Below, piece after piece: positions 24,477-33,315 of a stretch of DNA of 64,000 nt; positions within the stretch are counted from its first letter, which is position 1, and every line of letters begins with the position of its first letter. The notes beneath the pieces are model-generated. The model ran no database searches and had not been told where the DNA came from. It saw nothing but the letters and a program-made list of their open reading frames with translations. The stretch comes from Streptomyces sp. Ag109_O5-1 (GTDB lineage: Bacteria > Actinomycetota > Actinomycetes > Streptomycetales > Streptomycetaceae), in contig NZ_RKQF01000001.1 of the NCBI RefSeq assembly GCF_003814875.1, positions 4,960,001 through 5,024,000 of the forward strand, read 5' to 3'. The position numbers were made by a program, and so were the translations under genes.

Positions 24477-25466
24477 GTGATCTCTCCGGTCTCCTCGATC
24501 TCCCGGAGCGCCCACCGGCACAGGCCGGAGGCGACTCCCTACGTCGACCTCACCCGCTCCGAGTGGAGTGCGCTGCGCGACAAGACGCCGCTGCCGCTCA
24601 CCGCCGAGGAGGTCGAGAAGCTGCGTGGCCTCGGCGACGTCATCGACCTCGACGAGGTGCGGGACATCTATCTCCCGCTCTCCCGGCTGCTCAATCTGTA
24701 CGTCGGTGCCACGGACGGCCTCAGAGGCGCCCTGAACACCTTCCTCGGCGAACAGGGCTCGCAGTCCGGCACCCCGTTCGTGATAGGCGTCGCCGGCTCG
24801 GTGGCCTGCGGCAAGTCCACGGTCTCCCGGCTCCTGCAGGCCCTGCTCTCCCGCTGGCCCGAGCATCCGCGTGTCGAGCTGGTCACCACCGACGGTTTCC
24901 TGCTCCCCACCAAGGAGCTCGAAGCCCGCGGGCTGATGTCCCGCAAGGGGTTCCCCGAGTCGTACGACCGCCGGGCCCTGACCCGTTTCGTCGCCGACAT
25001 CAAGGCCGGCAAGGACGAGGTCACCGCCCCCGTCTACTCGCATCTCATCTACGACATCGTCCCGGACCGCAAGCTCACGGTCCGCCGCCCGGACATCCTG
25101 ATCGTCGAGGGCCTCAACGTCCTGCAGCCCGCCCTGCCCGGCAGCGACGGCCGCACCCGGGTCGGCCTCGCGGACTACTTCGACTTCAGCGTGTACGTCG
25201 ACGCGAGCGCCGAGGACATCGAGAACTGGTACCTCAACCGCTTCAGGAAGCTGCGGCAGACCGCCTTCCAGGACCCCGACTCGTACTTCAGGAAGTACAC
25301 CCAGGTGTCGGAGGAGGAGGCCGTGGACTACGCCCGCGGCCTCTGGCGCACCATCAACAAGCCCAACCTGGTGGAGAACATCGCCCCGACCCGGGGCCGC
25401 GCCACCCTGGTCGTCAGAAAGGGCCCGGACCACAAGGTCCAGCGCCTGAGGCTGCGCAAGCTGTAA
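24477..25466 (+). CDS. coaA: Type I pantothenate kinase
   Basis: The 329-residue enzyme phosphorylates pantothenate, the first step to CoA. The P-loop is GVAGSVACGKSTVSRLLQ (about 104-121). Other CoaA motifs are VTTDGFLLPT, RKGFPESYDRRAL, APVYSHLIYDI and the C-terminal NLVENIAPTRGRATLVVRKG. The start is a GTG with a poor ribosome site; later in-frame starts would cut into conserved sequence. CoA made here feeds acpS, encoded nearby. Confidence 0.95.
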   Translation: MISPVSSISRSAHRHRPEATPYVDLTRSEWSALRDKTPLPLTAEEVEKLRGLGDVIDLDEVRDIYLPLSRLLNLYVGATDGLRGALNTFLGEQGSQSGTPFVIGVAGSVACGKSTVSRLLQALLSRWPEHPRVELVTTDGFLLPTKELEARGLMSRKGFPESYDRRALTRFVADIKAGKDEVTAPVYSHLIYDIVPDRKLTVRRPDILIVEGLNVLQPALPGSDGRTRVGLADYFDFSVYVDASAEDIENWYLNRFRKLRQTAFQDPDSYFRKYTQVSEEEAVDYARGLWRTINKPNLVENIAPTRGRATLVVRKGPDHKVQRLRLRKL

Positions 25467-25498
25467 CGCCCCTCAGCTGGAGCGCCCCGTCAGCTGAA

Positions 25499-25582
25499 GC
25501 GCCCCGTCAGGGGCGCTGGGGGTACCCCCGGCCGAAGGCTGGGGGAGGAACTGCGCGACCAGCCACGGCCGACCCGCAGCCC
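25499..25582 (+). repeat. Dispersed intergenic repeat, copy D (long form)
   Basis: A full long-form copy with GCGCCCC-GTCA-GGGGCGC, the GGGGGTACCCCC block, CCGAAGGCTGGGGG and GAACTGCGCGACCAGCC. Just before it two aborted copies of its first 12 bases (AGCGCCCCGTCAG) form a 17-bp stutter. It lies between the converging ends of coaA and glmM and may terminate both. Confidence 0.85.
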
Positions 25583-25620
25583 GCACTCCGCAGAACCCCC
25601 ATCCCGAACCCGGAACGGCG

Positions 25621-26979
25621 TTACCCCAAAGCAGACTTGACGGCGTCAGCCAGCCGCCCCGCCACCGACCGAGCCTGCTCGATGTCGGCCGCCTCCACCA
25701 TCACCCGCACCAACGGCTCGGTCCCCGAAGGGCGGAGCAGCACACGCCCCGTCTCCCCCAGTTCCCGCTCCGCCTCGGCCACCGCCGCCGCCAGGTCCGC
25801 CGAGGTCTTCACCCGCGTCCTGTCGACGTCCGGCACGTTGATCAGCACCTGCGGCAGCCGCTCCATCACACCGGCCAGCTCCCGCAGGGACTTCCCGGTC
25901 TGCGCGACCCGCGCCGCCAGCAGCAGCCCGGTCAGCGTGCCGTCCCCGGTCGTCGCGTGGTCGAGGATGATGACGTGGCCGGACTGCTCGCCGCCGAGCG
26001 CGTAGCCGTGCTCCTTCATCTCCTCCAGGACGTACCGGTCGCCGACCGCGGTCTGGACGAGGTGCAGCCCCTCCCGCTCCAGCGCCAGCTTGAAGCCGAG
26101 GTTGGACATGACGGTGGCCACGACGGTGTCGGCGCGCAGCGCGCCCCGCTCGCGCATGGCCAGGGCGAGGACGGCCATGATCTGGTCGCCGTCGACCTCC
26201 TCGCCGGCGTGGTCCACGGCCAGGCAGCGGTCCGCGTCCCCGTCGTGCGCGATGCCGAAGTCGGCCCCGTGCTCGACGACCGCGGCCTTCAGCGGGCCGA
26301 GGTGGGTCGACCCGCAGCCGGCGTTGATGTTGAGGCCGTCCGGCTCCGCGCCGATGGTGACGACCTCGGCACCGGCCTGGCGGAACGCCTCCGGCGAGAC
26401 CCCCGCGGCCGCGCCGTGCGCTTCGTCCAGGACGATCTTCAGGCCTTCGAGCCGGTTGGGGAGGACGGCGAGCAGATGGGCGATGTACTGCTCGGCCCCC
26501 TCGTCGTACGACCGCACCCGGCCGACGCCCGCGCCGGTGGGGCGCTCCCAGGGCTCGCCGTGCCGGTGGGACTCGTACACGGCCTCGATCTTCTCCTCCA
26601 GCTCGTCGTCGAGCTTGTGCCCGCCGCGGGCGAGGAACTTGATGCCGTTGTCGGGCATGGCGTTGTGGCTGGCGGAGAGCATGACGCCGAGGTCGGCGCC
26701 GAGCGCGCCGGTGAGGTGGGCGACGGCGGGCGTCGGGAGGACGCCGACGGTCAGTACGTCCACGCCCGCGCTCGCGAGGCCCGCGACCACGGCCGCTTCC
26801 AGGAACTCCCCGGACGCGCGCGGATCCCGTCCGACGACCGCCGTAGGCCGGTGGCCCTCGAACGTGCCCGCCTCGGCCAGCACGTGCGCCGCCGCGACGG
26901 ACAGGCCGAGCGCCATCTCGGCGGTCAGGTCCGCGTTGGCGACACCGCGCACGCCGTCCGTGCCGAAGAGTCGTCCCAC
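25621..26979 (-). CDS. glmM: Phosphoglucosamine mutase
   Basis: The 452-residue enzyme converts glucosamine-6-phosphate to glucosamine-1-phosphate for UDP-GlcNAc. The phosphoserine loop is MLSASHNAMPDNGIKF, the metal loop is HDGDADRC and the phosphate-binding C-terminal loop is LRPSGTEPLVRVMVE. The GTG at 26979 has a perfect AGGAGG 4 bp upstream. It follows rplM-rpsI in direction, separated by a strong terminator. Confidence 0.97.
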   Translation of the reverse strand: MGRLFGTDGVRGVANADLTAEMALGLSVAAAHVLAEAGTFEGHRPTAVVGRDPRASGEFLEAAVVAGLASAGVDVLTVGVLPTPAVAHLTGALGADLGVMLSASHNAMPDNGIKFLARGGHKLDDELEEKIEAVYESHRHGEPWERPTGAGVGRVRSYDEGAEQYIAHLLAVLPNRLEGLKIVLDEAHGAAAGVSPEAFRQAGAEVVTIGAEPDGLNINAGCGSTHLGPLKAAVVEHGADFGIAHDGDADRCLAVDHAGEEVDGDQIMAVLALAMRERGALRADTVVATVMSNLGFKLALEREGLHLVQTAVGDRYVLEEMKEHGYALGGEQSGHVIILDHATTGDGTLTGLLLAARVAQTGKSLRELAGVMERLPQVLINVPDVDRTRVKTSADLAAAVAEAERELGETGRVLLRPSGTEPLVRVMVEAADIEQARSVAGRLADAVKSALG

Positions 26980-27093
26980 TTGTCCTCCTGAGGAAGCGTC
27001 CTTGCTGCCAGGACATGATGGCAGGCGCTTTGTGATGCGATCACACCAGCCTTTGAGCGTCTTGTGTCGTTATACGCCCTTGGCCGGGATAAA

Positions 27094-27136
27094 CGAACGC
27101 CCCGACGGCACATGTGGCGTGCCGCCGGGGCGTTCG
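27094..27136 (-). terminator. Intrinsic terminator after rpsI
   Basis: An 18-bp stem (27094-27111 with 27119-27136) has a 7-base loop. The only non-Watson-Crick position is A-C on the plus strand, which becomes a G-U pair in minus-strand RNA. Downstream on the minus strand comes TTTATCC. This ends the rplM-rpsI unit before glmM. Confidence 0.8.
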
Positions 27137-27189
27137 GAGTACGTTCCGGGCCAGTGGGACCCGTATGCGTACGAGCAGGCAGCTGGCGA

Positions 27190-27702
27190 TTAACGCTTGC
27201 TGTACTGCGGGGCCTTACGGGCCTTCTTCAGACCGGCCTTCTTGCGCTCGACCGCACGGTCGTCGCGGCGGAGGAAGCCGGCCTTCTTGAGCGGGCCGCG
27301 GTTGTTGTCGACGTCGGCCTCGTTCAGCGCGCGGGCGACACCGAGACGGAGCGCACCGGCCTGGCCGGAGACACCGCCACCGGCGATGCGGGCGATGACG
27401 TCGTAGCGACCTTCGAGCTCGAGCACCTTGAAGGGCTCGTTGACTTCCTGCTGGTGCACCTTGTTCGGGAAGTAGTCCTCGAGGGTGCGACCGTTGATCT
27501 TCCACTTGCCGGTGCCCGGGACGATCCGGACGCGGGCGATGGCGTTCTTGCGACGGCCCAGGCCGGCGGCCGGCTGCGGGTCGCCGAAGCGGGACGCGAG
27601 GGACTCGGAGGTGTACTCGCCCTCGACGGGGACGTCCGACTCCGTGGTGTAGCTGTCGATGTCAAGCTCTTCGAGCGGCTGCTCGGCAGTGGTCTCGGCC
27701 AC
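27190..27702 (-). CDS. rpsI: 30S ribosomal protein S9
   Basis: This 170-residue S9 has an acidic N-terminal extension of about 40 residues, followed by the conserved core (GRRKNAIARVRIVPGTGKW) and the basic tail ending QYSKR that reaches the peptidyl-tRNA site. It follows rplM by 42 bp, the universal pairing. Start is a GTG at 27702 with GGAG upstream. Confidence 0.97.
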   Translation of the reverse strand: MAETTAEQPLEELDIDSYTTESDVPVEGEYTSESLASRFGDPQPAAGLGRRKNAIARVRIVPGTGKWKINGRTLEDYFPNKVHQQEVNEPFKVLELEGRYDVIARIAGGGVSGQAGALRLGVARALNEADVDNNRGPLKKAGFLRRDDRAVERKKAGLKKARKAPQYSKR

Positions 27703-27744
27703 GATGCTCCTCAGATTCTCTTCAGTCTTAGGGGGTGGCCGGAA

Positions 27745-28188
27745 CTACTGCGCGACCTGGGTGATCTCGAACGGAACCGGCTGCTGAGCAGCGTGGGGGT
27801 GGTTCTCGCCTCGGTAGACCTTCAGCTTGGAGAGCATCTGACGGCCCAGGGTGTTCTTGGGGAGCATGCCCTTGACGGCCTTCTCGATGGCTTTCTCGGG
27901 GTTCTTGTCGAGCAGCTCGTCGTAACGGACGGAGCGCAGACCACCCGGGTAACCGGAGTGGCGGTACGCCATCTTCTGGGTCCGCTTGTTGCCGGACAGG
28001 TGCACCTTGTCGGCGTTGATGATGATGACGAAGTCACCGGTGTCGACGTGAGGGGCGTAGATCGGCTTGTGCTTGCCGCGGAGAAGGGACGCGGCGGTGG
28101 TGGCAAGTCGGCCCAGGACGATGTCCTGAGCGTCAATGACGTGCCACTGGCGAGTCACATCGCCGGGCTTGGGGCTGTACGTACGCAC
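27745..28188 (-). CDS. rplM: 50S ribosomal protein L13
   Basis: The 147-residue protein starts MRTYSPKPGDVTRQW from a GTG at 28188 and contains HVIDAQDIVLGRLATTAASL and GMLPKNTLGRQMLSKLKVY, the L13 signatures. It is the first gene of the rplM-rpsI operon. A good vegetative promoter lies about 180 bp upstream, leaving a long leader where L13 autoregulation could act. Confidence 0.97.
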   Translation of the reverse strand: MRTYSPKPGDVTRQWHVIDAQDIVLGRLATTAASLLRGKHKPIYAPHVDTGDFVIIINADKVHLSGNKRTQKMAYRHSGYPGGLRSVRYDELLDKNPEKAIEKAVKGMLPKNTLGRQMLSKLKVYRGENHPHAAQQPVPFEITQVAQ

Positions 28189-28368
28189 TTCGCAGCCTTC
28201 TTCTTCAGTGGATGGGTGCTGACACATGGCATCACTGAAGCGATCGTGCAGCTGGGGACGACAATGCCGGGGACGCTGCCCGTATGCCGCCCACTGGTAA
28301 CTGCTCCAGGGAACCTAGGTAGAGGCCACTCCCGTGAGAATGAGCGAGCCAATACACAACGAAGAGCT

Positions 28369-28398
28369 AGCGTACCGGGACGCCCCCGGACTGGTCAA
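28369..28398 (-). promoter_or_regulatory. Promoter of rplM-rpsI
   Basis: On the minus strand TTGACC (28393-28398) and TACGCT (28369-28374) are separated by 18 bp, a good match to the main vegetative sigma factor consensus. The start would fall near 28362, giving a leader of about 170 nt before rplM. The remainder of the 28189-28535 gap shows no gene. Confidence 0.65.
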
Positions 28399-28535
28399 AA
28401 CGAGCCCTAGGCGACCCTCCCGGGACCTCGAAGGCGCACGGCGGTACCGGGATGCTCCCCTGTGCCCCAAAGGTCCACTGTCACCGTTCGTACTGTCGCA
28501 CCGGCACCTCCCTTCGCCCGTCTAAGATGCGCCCC

Positions 28536-29414
28536 ATGAGCTATGGGCAGGGGGGACCTCAGTCCCAGTGGGATCCCTGGAAACCGCAGTCGCAGCAGCC
28601 TTGGCGCGACAGCTCCGGGCCGACCCCGGACTGGGCCGCGCTCGCGGATGCCTCGGAAACGCGGAACAAGCGGCGCAGAGTGCTGTTCATCGGCGGCGGC
28701 GCGGTCGCCACGCTGGCGATCGGCACGGCCGTCGCCATGGCCGTGGTGTCCGCGAACGGCGACAACAACGCCTCCGGCACGCCTTCGAACCTGCCCGCGA
28801 GCGCCTCGCTGCCCAGCGACTCGGCCGACTCGGCGCCGTCCTTCGCGCCGACCAGCGCGCCGCCGCCGCTGGATCCGAAGGAGTTCATATCCAGCGTGCA
28901 GAAGGACACGGCTCCGCTGAGCGCCGAGACCCTCTTCCCGGGCACCCAGCTGACCATGGGCGCGACGGTCTACAAGAAAGGTGCGACGGCCGACACCAAG
29001 AACTGCGCGTCGGTCGCCAAGGGCACCCTCGCCGGCGTCCTCACCAAGAACAACTGCACGCGCATGCTGCGTGTCACCTACGCCAAGGACGGCGTGGCGG
29101 TGACGGTCGGCGTGGCCGTCTTCAACACCGAGGCCCAGGCCACGAAGGCCAAGACCGAGGCCGACAAGAAGGGCTTCGTCACCTCGCTCGCGGGCGCGGG
29201 CGTCAAGTCCTTCTGCGACTCCGGCGTCTGCCGTACGACGGTCAATTCCTACGGCCGCTACGCCTACTTCACCACCGCCGGCTTCCAGAACGGCAAGGAC
29301 GTCACCACCAAGGACACCAAGGTCTTCCAGACCGGCGACGACCTGGCCGAGTTCACCTTCCGCCAGATCCGCAGGCGCGGCGAGGCCCAGGCGTCGGCGG
29401 CCGCGAACCAGTGA
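28536..29414 (+). CDS. Single-pass membrane protein with extracellular domain, unknown function
   Basis: The 292-residue protein has a Gln/Pro/Trp-rich cytoplasmic head (1-45, with RNKRRR before the membrane), one transmembrane segment (about 47-68, VLFIGGGAVATLAIGTAVAM), a Ser/Pro linker and an extracellular domain of about 190 residues with four cysteines (NCASV, NNCTRM, SFCDSGVCRT) that could form disulfides. No enzymatic motif is recognised. A TAAGAT at 28523-28528, only 8 bp before the ATG, could be a -10 box, making the mRNA leaderless. It converges on truA, 25 bp apart. Confidence 0.8.
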   Translation: MSYGQGGPQSQWDPWKPQSQQPWRDSSGPTPDWAALADASETRNKRRRVLFIGGGAVATLAIGTAVAMAVVSANGDNNASGTPSNLPASASLPSDSADSAPSFAPTSAPPPLDPKEFISSVQKDTAPLSAETLFPGTQLTMGATVYKKGATADTKNCASVAKGTLAGVLTKNNCTRMLRVTYAKDGVAVTVGVAVFNTEAQATKAKTEADKKGFVTSLAGAGVKSFCDSGVCRTTVNSYGRYAYFTTAGFQNGKDVTTKDTKVFQTGDDLAEFTFRQIRRRGEAQASAAANQ

Positions 29415-29439
29415 TGCGCCCGCGCCCCCGACGGGGCGC

Positions 29440-30297
29440 TCAGCAGCAGCCGGCGGACGGGAGTGACCGTTTGTTGCGCGCTTCCTTGTTGCGCGCCGCG
29501 AGCAGCTCGTCCGCCGGGTAGCCGACCTCTTCCAGGGTCAGCCCGTGCGGCCGTACGACGTGCACGGCCGAGTCCCTGACGCCCGCGGCCAGCACCTTCC
29601 CCGGCCACTCGGGCCCCCGGTGCCCGTCCCCCACGAACAACAGCGCGCCGATCAGGGACCGCACCATGTTGTGGCAGAAGGCGTCGGCCCGCACGACGGC
29701 CGTGACGACACCGTCCGCCCCCCGCTCCAGGCTCAGCTCCTGGAGGGTGCGGATGGTCGTGGCCCCCTCCCGCCGCTTGCAGTAGGCGGCGAAGTCGTGC
29801 TCGCCCACCAGCCGCGCCGCCGCCTCGTTCATGGCCGCCACGTCCAGGGGCCAGTCGTGCCACAGGACGTGGTTGCGGAGCAGCGGGTCGACACCGCCGG
29901 GGTTGTCGGTCACGCGGTACGCGTAGCGGCGCCAGACGGCCGAGAAACGGGCGTTGAAGCCTGCCGGAGCCTCCGCGAGGGACCACACCCGGACGTCCTT
30001 CGAAAGCCGCCCGGCGAGCCGCTTCAGCAGCTTCTCGCGGTGCTCCGCCCACAGCTCGGCGGGCAGGTCCACGTGCGCGACCTGCCCGCGGGCGTGCACA
30101 CCCGCGTCGGTGCGTCCGGCCACGGTCAGCTCGTAGGTCGTGTCCCTGGTGCGGGTCACCGTACGAAGCGCGTCCTCGATCTCCCCCTGCACGGTCCGCT
30201 TCCCGCCGGCCTGCTTGGCCCAGCCGTGGAAATCGGTCCCGTCGTACGACAGGTCGAGACGGACACGGACGTAACCGGGCTGAACTTCGTCACTCAC
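29440..30297 (-). CDS. truA: tRNA pseudouridine(38-40) synthase TruA
   Basis: The 285-residue enzyme modifies U38-U40 in the anticodon arm of tRNAs. The catalytic Asp lies in VAGRTDAGVHARGQVAH. The N-terminal VRLDLSYDGTDFHGWAKQ and the FCHNMVRSLIGALLFVG stretch are typical. Start is a GTG at 30297. It follows rplQ but is separated from it by a terminator and a repeat element. The last residues (RSLPSAGCC) are an unusual tail. Confidence 0.96.
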   Translation of the reverse strand: MSDEVQPGYVRVRLDLSYDGTDFHGWAKQAGGKRTVQGEIEDALRTVTRTRDTTYELTVAGRTDAGVHARGQVAHVDLPAELWAEHREKLLKRLAGRLSKDVRVWSLAEAPAGFNARFSAVWRRYAYRVTDNPGGVDPLLRNHVLWHDWPLDVAAMNEAAARLVGEHDFAAYCKRREGATTIRTLQELSLERGADGVVTAVVRADAFCHNMVRSLIGALLFVGDGHRGPEWPGKVLAAGVRDSAVHVVRPHGLTLEEVGYPADELLAARNKEARNKRSLPSAGCC

Positions 30298-30321
30298 AGG
30301 AGAATCCTCTCAGGGCAAGAA

Positions 30322-30355
30322 AGCGGGCCCGCCCCTCGAAAGGAACGGGCCCACT
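30322..30355 (-). terminator. Intrinsic terminator after rplQ
   Basis: Stem GGGCCCG (30325-30331) with CGGGCCC (30346-30352) is extended by an AG/CT pair across one C-A position that becomes G-U in minus-strand RNA. TTTCTTG follows on the minus strand. It ends the alpha operon ahead of truA. Confidence 0.7.
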
Positions 30356-30356
30356 G

Positions 30357-30414
30357 ACGCGCCCCCTGAGGGGCGCGGGGAACTGCGCGACCGGCCACGA
30401 CGGACCGGCAGCCA
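30357..30414 (+). repeat. Dispersed intergenic repeat, copy E (short form)
   Basis: GCGCCCC-CTGA-GGGGCGC is fused directly to GGGGAACTGCGCGACCGGCC and ends CGGACCGGCAGCC. It lies between the rplQ stop and the rplQ terminator. Confidence 0.8.
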
Positions 30415-30423
30415 GAGGACGGC

Positions 30424-30918
30424 TTACGCCTCCTCGGCCTCCGGCTCGGCGTCCTCGACGACCTCGTCGGCCTTGGTCTCCTCGACCTTGGCCTCCTCGG
30501 CCTCCTTGACCGCACGCTTCGTCGCGGCCTCGGCCTCACCGGTCGCCTGCTGCGCCACCGTCAGCGCCTCGACCAGCTCGATGACGGCCATGGGCGCGTT
30601 GTCGCCACGGCGGTTACCGATCTTGGTGATACGGGTGTAGCCACCCGGCCGGTTCTCGTAGCGCGGGCCGATCTCGGTGAAGAGCGTGTGGACGATGCTC
30701 TTGTCCGTGATGACCTGGAGCACCTGACGGCGGTTGTGAAGGTCGCCCTTCTTCGCCTTGGTGACCAGACGCTCGGCGTACGGGCGCAGGCGGCGGGCCT
30801 TCGCCTCGGTGGTGGTGATGCGGCCGTGCTCGAAGAGGCTCTTCGCCAGGTTCGCGAGGAGCAGCTTCTCGTGCGCGGCGCTGCCGCCCAGACGGGCACC
30901 CTTGGTGGGCTTCGGCAT
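30424..30918 (-). CDS. rplQ: 50S ribosomal protein L17
   Basis: The 164-residue protein has the L17 core (MPKPTKGARLGGSAAHEKLL, then KARRLRPYAERLVTKAKKGD) over the first 118 residues. An Ala/Glu-rich acidic tail of about 45 residues (ending EDAEPEAEEA) is longer than in most bacteria but usual for streptomycetes. It follows rpoA across a 181-bp gap containing a strong hairpin. Confidence 0.97.
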   Translation of the reverse strand: MPKPTKGARLGGSAAHEKLLLANLAKSLFEHGRITTTEAKARRLRPYAERLVTKAKKGDLHNRRQVLQVITDKSIVHTLFTEIGPRYENRPGGYTRITKIGNRRGDNAPMAVIELVEALTVAQQATGEAEAATKRAVKEAEEAKVEETKADEVVEDAEPEAEEA

Positions 30919-30996
30919 TGTTCTTCTCCTGTGTGTCTGCCCCGGCCGTATCAGGTACCGGGGTCAGTATCCGAGCAGACGGTTGTCTGTCGGAGA

Positions 30997-31077
30997 TCCG
31001 GAGGCAGCCCCGTAGGGGCGCCTCCGGAAGGGGCGCGGGGAGCTGCGCGACAAGCCACAGCGCACCCGCACCCGAGT
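30997..31077 (+). repeat. Dispersed intergenic repeat, copy F (hairpin-modified form) in the rpoA-rplQ gap
   Basis: Here the first hairpin (GCCCC-GTA-GGGGC) is extended by perfect 9-bp arms TCCGGAGGC/GCCTCCGGA, giving a 14-bp stem with one bulged base (30997-31028). The rest (GGGGCGCGGGGAGCTGCGCGACAAGCCAC in parts) follows the family pattern. The stem could weaken read-through from rpoA into rplQ. Confidence 0.75.
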
Positions 31078-31099
31078 ACGGACCGGAAGGCCCGAGCTC

Positions 31100-32122
31100 T
31101 TAGTACTGCTCGGTCTCGACGAACCCGGCATCCACGTCGTCGTCGGCGCCAAAGGCATCCGCCGCAGCCGTGGGGTCGAATCCGGGCGGGCTGTCCTTGA
31201 GGGCCAGGCCCATGCCGGCCAGCTTCGCCTTGACCTCGTCGATGGACTTCGCACCGAAGTTGCGGATGTCCAGGAGGTCCGCCTCGGAACGCGCCACGAG
31301 CTCACCCACGGAGTGGATGCCCTCACGCTTGAGGCAGTTGTACGACCGAACGGTGAGCTCCAGCTCCTCGATCGGCAGTGCCAGGTCGGCGGCAAGAGCG
31401 GCGTCCGTCGGGGACGGGCCCATGTCGATGCCCTCGGCGTCGATGTTCAGCTCGCGCGCGAGACCGAACAGCTCGACCAGGGTCTTGCCGGCCGAGGCCA
31501 TGGCGTCACGCGGACGCATCGCCTGCTTCGTCTCGACGTCGACGATCAGCTTGTCGAAGTCGGTGCGCTGCTCGACACGGGTCGCCTCGACCTTGTACGT
31601 GACCTTCAGCACCGGGCTGTAGATGGAGTCGACCGGGATACGGCCGATCTCCTGGCCCACCTGCTTGTTCTGCACGGCCGAGACATAACCGCGGCCACGC
31701 TCGACCGTCAGCTCCATCTCCAGCTTGCCCTTGCCGTTGAGCGTGGCGAGGACCAGGTCGGGGTTGTGCACCTCGACACCGGCCGGCGGCGCGATGTCGG
31801 CGGCGGTGACCAGACCCGGACCCTGCTTGCGCAGGTACATCACAACCGGCTCGTCGTGCTCCGAGGAGACGACCAGCTGCTTGATGTTGAGGATCAGGTC
31901 GGTGACGTCCTCCTTGACGCCCGGCACGGTGGTGAACTCGTGCAGCACGCCGTCGATCCGGATCGACGTGACAGCCGCGCCGGGGATCGAGGACAGGAGG
32001 GTACGGCGAAGGGAGTTGCCGAGGGTGTAGCCGAAGCCCGGCTCCAGCGGCTCGATCACGAACCGGGAGCGGAACTCATCGACGACCTCTTCCGCCAACG
32101 AGGGACGCTGAGCGATCAGCAT
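31100..32122 (-). CDS. rpoA: DNA-directed RNA polymerase subunit alpha
   Basis: The 340-residue subunit starts MLIAQRPSLAEEVV and has the assembly domain (about 1-230, with FVIEPLEPGFGYTLGNSLRR) and the C-terminal domain that binds UP elements and activators (IDSVGELVARSEADLLDIRNFG region). It lies in the alpha operon after rpsK; rpsD, which is between them in E. coli, is not here, as in other streptomycetes. The 142-bp gap upstream holds two short hairpins. Confidence 0.98.
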   Translation of the reverse strand: MLIAQRPSLAEEVVDEFRSRFVIEPLEPGFGYTLGNSLRRTLLSSIPGAAVTSIRIDGVLHEFTTVPGVKEDVTDLILNIKQLVVSSEHDEPVVMYLRKQGPGLVTAADIAPPAGVEVHNPDLVLATLNGKGKLEMELTVERGRGYVSAVQNKQVGQEIGRIPVDSIYSPVLKVTYKVEATRVEQRTDFDKLIVDVETKQAMRPRDAMASAGKTLVELFGLARELNIDAEGIDMGPSPTDAALAADLALPIEELELTVRSYNCLKREGIHSVGELVARSEADLLDIRNFGAKSIDEVKAKLAGMGLALKDSPPGFDPTAAADAFGADDDVDAGFVETEQY

Positions 32123-32265
32123 GTGTGGATCAGATCCTTCTTTCGTGGACGCCCGCTATTTGACGCCCGACGGAACCGCACCCGTAGGAGTGCGGGTATT
32201 GCAAGGGTACGGGCGGCAGGCCCCTTACGGAGCCGACCGCCCGGACCCTCAAAGCCAGCCGTGCG

Positions 32266-32670
32266 TCAGACGCGGCGACGCTTCGGCGGACGGCAGCCGT
32301 TGTGCGGGGTCGGGGTGACGTCCTGGATGGAGCCGACCTCGAGGCCCGTGGCCTGCAGGGAGCGGATCGCGGTCTCGCGACCGGAACCCGGGCCCTTCAC
32401 GAACACGTCGACCTTGCGCATGCCGTGCTCCTGGGCGCGGCGGGCAGCCGACTCGGCGGCCATCTGCGCGGCGAACGGCGTGGACTTCCGGGAGCCCTTG
32501 AAGCCGACGTGGCCGGCGGAGGCCCAGGAGATCACGTTGCCGGACGGGTCCGTGATCGAGACGATCGTGTTGTTGAACGTGCTCTTGATGTGCGCGTGGC
32601 CGTGAGCGACGTTCTTCTTTTCCTTGCGGCGCACCTTCTTGGCAGCGCCCTGACGACCCTTGGGGGGCAT
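32266..32670 (-). CDS. rpsK: 30S ribosomal protein S11
   Basis: The 134-residue protein has the S11 core (HGHAHIKSTFNNTIVSITD and GPGSGRETAIRSLQATGLEV) and ends in PHNGCRPPKRRRV. It follows rpsM by 70 bp. Confidence 0.98.
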   Translation of the reverse strand: MPPKGRQGAAKKVRRKEKKNVAHGHAHIKSTFNNTIVSITDPSGNVISWASAGHVGFKGSRKSTPFAAQMAAESAARRAQEHGMRKVDVFVKGPGSGRETAIRSLQATGLEVGSIQDVTPTPHNGCRPPKRRRV

Positions 32671-32740
32671 CTACAAACTCCTACGGGGAGGTGGTCGGTC
32701 CTACAGCGAAGACCGCTGATGAAGCGTTGTCCGCTGAGGA

Positions 32741-33121
32741 CTACTTCTTGCCCGGCTTCTTCTTGCCGGCGATGGCGCGACGCGGGCCCTTGCGGGTGCG
32801 GGCGTTGGTGCTGGTGCGCTGACCGCGGACGGGCAGGCCGCGACGGTGACGGAGACCCTGGTAGCAGCCGATCTCGACCTTGCGGCGGATGTCGGCCTGG
32901 ATCTCGCGACGGAGGTCACCCTCGGTCTTGATGTTGTTGTCGACGTACTCGCGGATCGCGACCAGCTGCTCTTCGGTCAGGTCACGAACACGGGTGTTCG
33001 GGTCGATGCCCGTCTCCGCCAGCGTCTGCTGCGAAAGGGTCCGGCCAATGCCGAACACGTAGGTGAGGGCGACCTCCACGCGCTTTTCGCGCGGGATGTC
33101 AACACCGGAAACGCGTGCCAT
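32741..33121 (-). CDS. rpsM: 30S ribosomal protein S13
   Basis: The 126-residue protein starts MARVSGVDIPREKRVEVALT and ends with the Lys-rich tail (AIAGKKKPGKK). RGLPVRGQRTSTNARTRKGP is the tRNA-contacting segment. Upstream lies a 194-bp gap to rpmJ that contains short hairpins (for example CAGGCACC/GGCGCCTG). Confidence 0.98.
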   Translation of the reverse strand: MARVSGVDIPREKRVEVALTYVFGIGRTLSQQTLAETGIDPNTRVRDLTEEQLVAIREYVDNNIKTEGDLRREIQADIRRKVEIGCYQGLRHRRGLPVRGQRTSTNARTRKGPRRAIAGKKKPGKK

Positions 33122-33315
33122 TCAATGGCTCCTGGTGATCTTCGGAGGTCTTCCGCAGGGACCGGTTCCCAGCCGCCGTACCAGGTACGAACTGGGTCCC
33201 CGGCCTCCGAACCGGGGGTGTCAGGCACCTTCGGCGCCTGGGTCCTGCGTATGAACAAATTCAGCTCGCGTCGCGCGAATCTCTGCGATGTCGATGCAGA
33301 GGGATTGGTCGTGCG

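Noticed and set aside
31100..33121. Loss of rpsD from the alpha operon as an anomaly
   Set aside because: rpsD lies elsewhere in streptomycetes, so its absence between rpsK and rpoA is expected.
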